Shown piece by piece: positions 61,674-64,000 of a DNA stretch of 64,000 nt; position 1 is the stretch's first letter, and every line of letters starts with the position of its first letter. Below the pieces are notes generated by a model that was not told the origin of the DNA, ran no database searches, and was given only the letters and a program-made list of their open reading frames with translations. A program made the translations under genes and the position numbers. The DNA lies in contig JXTB01000469.1 in assembly GCA_002914805.1 (NCBI GenBank), forward strand, positions 212,384 to 276,383, read 5' to 3'. The stretch comes from Parasponia andersonii (lineage: Eukaryota; Streptophyta; Magnoliopsida; Rosales; Cannabaceae).

Positions 61674-64000
61674 TGTCACGATCGAAAAACCAAGGTTGTG
61701 ACTTTAGTAATTTTAAGTGAAAATAGGGATAAACAATAGTTTCTAAAATTTCAGAAAAATTTGAGTACTTAAAATTTAAGTTTTAGTTCTCAAAAGTAAT
61801 TAAATTACAAGATTTGGATAAATTTGATAATCATGAAACTATTTACCAGTTTTAAATTTCGAAGAAATTCCTCATTTTAAGTTTAAAGAAAATCCTAATT
61901 AATTAGTTTAAAAACTTTTATTAATTCATAAAGTTTAATAAAACAGTTCAATTTAAAATCCTAAGTCTAATCCTCGAATAATTTACCTAAAGTCATTTTA
62001 TTTTTTAAATACTTAATTTAATAATAAAAATATCCTCATACATCTACTTAGTAAATATATTACTATTGGACAAACAAATTTGACTTAGAAAAGGAGAATT
62101 AATACGGATTACAAACCAACCAATGACGAGGGTTGGAACTATAAGCATATACTAAGCATACTTGCCAAGTCATCAGAATAATTACTACAAAATAAATCGA
62201 CACCTGAAAATAAGAGGAAGCATGGAGAGCATGTGAATACTCAGTAGAAATTCAATTACCTTTTTGAATTATTGCAATTTTACTAAATCTGCATGGTTAA
62301 TACCTTTTCTAAAATCCATTTATAAACTATGTATTAAATAATTAGTATTCAGAGTAGTCAAATATTCAAAACTAAAACTAGAAATATACATTTGTACATA
62401 TCATAAATCAACCTATTTCCTTTTTAAATTGTTGCAATTTTATCAAACCTACATGGTTAATACCTTTTCTAAAATCCATTTATAAAACTAGGTATTAAAT
62501 AATTAATATTCAGAGAAGTCACATATTTAAACCAAAACCAAAAATATATATTTGTACATATCATAATTCAACCCATCCATAAGCTCACACTCTCTCATCA
62601 CAAACTGAGAAATTCGTACTACGTATACTAAGTACTCTCTGCTTGATAAATATCCTAGAAAATCGTAGGGACGTTCATGTGTCCAGCCTACCGAACAGGA
62701 GGGGCAACTGAATTCCTACACCTGCCGAATAGAAATAATCAAAAAAAGTCCACGTGGGTTTACAGGCTTTCATCGAAGATTGATGTACTAGTCCGCCTAC
62801 TACAACATCGCAATACCTAAGATATATCTCATGTATGATCCTATGGTATGTACAATATGTAACATGATATATATAATAACTATGCATAACATAACCAAAC
62901 AAATGCTTTAAAACTCTGCTTGATATTATTTTGGAATTTACTGTAACTTAGGTAAGAAATCCTCAAAATCACTCGAGATCACGATTTTATAATCATATAT
63001 AGAATTCACATAGTCCAATTTCAGAATAATCTAAGATTTTCCAATAGTTCATTAAAATATTATTTAATTCACAATTTTTCACAAAATAGTCATAATGCAA
63101 ATTTTAAATTAAATCATGTATAAAACTAAGTAATTGAACCCCTATTTCAATTCAGTATCCAAATAGTGCTACAAAGCTATAAAGAGAGCTTAGCGTTACT
63201 TGGGTGTCATTTGGAAGGTCGAACGTTATTTACAAACCTTTGATTGATAAGTTTGAAGACTTGATTTTAAATTGGAGTTTTAGATCGTGAAATAAACTTC
63301 ATCACTAAATTCAGAATACCCAAAAATGCTAAGTTTGACATATAATTTGACTGATTTAACCTCAACCTGAACCAGAGTTCACGTCATGCAAATCGAGGCA
63401 ATCTAAGCCGTTAGATTTAGATTTTTGTGCCCATTACCAAACGTAGTTAATATATATATATATATATCAATTTTTTTTTTCACGAGTACATAAAAAATAT
63501 GAGGTTTATTTTGCGATCTAACGGTCATATTGAAAAATTTAAATATAAAACTAAAATAGCTGAAAAATGACAAAAATAGAAAAATTCAATCCGAGTAATA
63601 TTGAGTCAAGATATATATACCACGTTAAAAATTATAACTTGTCCGGCCTCTAACTGTTGACAGTGGGTGGTGGCAGCGCTTGCTGATGCTAGGAAGTGCC
63701 TCATCAGAGCTTCACAGGTTTTTCAGTGTTTTGGCCCAGAAATCGCGCAGGAGAGAGAGAGAAAGAGAAAGAGAGAGAGAGGAGGATGAACATACCACGT
63801 ATCTGCTTATAAATAGGTGGTGGATTTTTTAAAAATTATGCATAAGTCCCTAGTTTTCAGTTTTTCTTTCAAAATCATCCTTCAATTTTTCAATTTAGTC
63901 CATTTTTGAAACTTTTCACATTTTTACCCAAAATTCGAATTTTAAATATTTTTTTAAATTTGGTCAAAAGACTAAAATATCTTTCCAAAATTCAAGGGGT
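61674..64000 (+). mobile_element. Possible third LTR, running off the window
   Basis: TGTCACGATCGAAAAACC begins near 61,674 and resembles the starts of solo LTRs 1 and 2 and of many plant Gypsy LTRs. The 3' end lies beyond the window, so neither the end nor a target duplication can be checked. A TATA-like TTATAAATAGG lies at about 63,808 and a GA-rich tract at 63,750-63,782. Confidence 0.35.
62255..62574. repeat. Two-copy 160-bp tandem repeat
   Basis: The words GCAATTTTA, CATGGTTAATACCTTTTCTA and AAATCCATTTATAAA recur at a spacing of 160 bp (for example 62274 and 62434). The copies have diverged by several substitutions and single-base indels. Confidence 0.85.

Noticed and set aside
62255-62574. 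CRISPR-like or array repeat
   Set aside because: Only two diverged 160-bp copies in plant nuclear DNA; an ordinary tandem duplication.

Overview
This window is nuclear DNA from a flowering plant, most likely a eudicot. The sequence is AT-rich, the genes carry many short exons bounded by GT-AG introns, and the proteins are plant types: a BSD2-like chloroplast chaperone, a plastid DUF3119 protein, a GH28 polygalacturonase and a plant NUP205. The species cannot be named from sequence alone. Gene models were spliced by hand; reading phase was checked across every junction and always came out whole. A CDS entry runs from start codon to stop codon and includes introns.

Layout. Positions 1-5,100 are mostly repeats: a long inverted-repeat element and a GC-rich hAT-like block. 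At 5,167-5,823 is an intact HemK2/N6AMT1-type methyltransferase. Positions 6,389-8,670 look like one large element with inverted ends, containing a threefold 320-bp tandem repeat and an LTR-retrotransposon-like remnant. Next come a broken tRNA-Arg(CCT) copy and a lone exon-like ORF. From 9,995 to 15,241 two chloroplast-protein genes diverge from a 412-bp promoter region: BSD2 (minus, 5 exons) and a DUF3119 protein (plus, 8 exons). At 16,556-18,196 is a membrane-anchored FkbM-family methyltransferase (minus, 2 exons). At 21,858-24,127 is a polygalacturonase with all catalytic motifs (plus, 10 exons).

The largest gene, 24,822-48,965 (minus), is the inner-ring nucleoporin NUP205. All 45 exons could be joined in phase to give 1,885 residues. 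Its introns hold an LTR retrotransposon carrying a further element inside it, two Tourist-like MITEs, one hAT MITE and another inverted-repeat element. None breaks the reading frame.

Positions 49,259-64,000 are gene-free. They contain another MITE, two solo LTRs with matching 5-bp target duplications (50,086-53,797 and 55,750-58,544), tandem repeats and older retroelement debris.

No operon, CRISPR array, virus or unfamiliar multi-gene system was seen. The best leads are the retrotransposon lying only 14 nt from a NUP205 exon, a probable GC-AG intron in NUP205, the BSD2/DUF3119 divergent pair, and the well-delimited transposon family.
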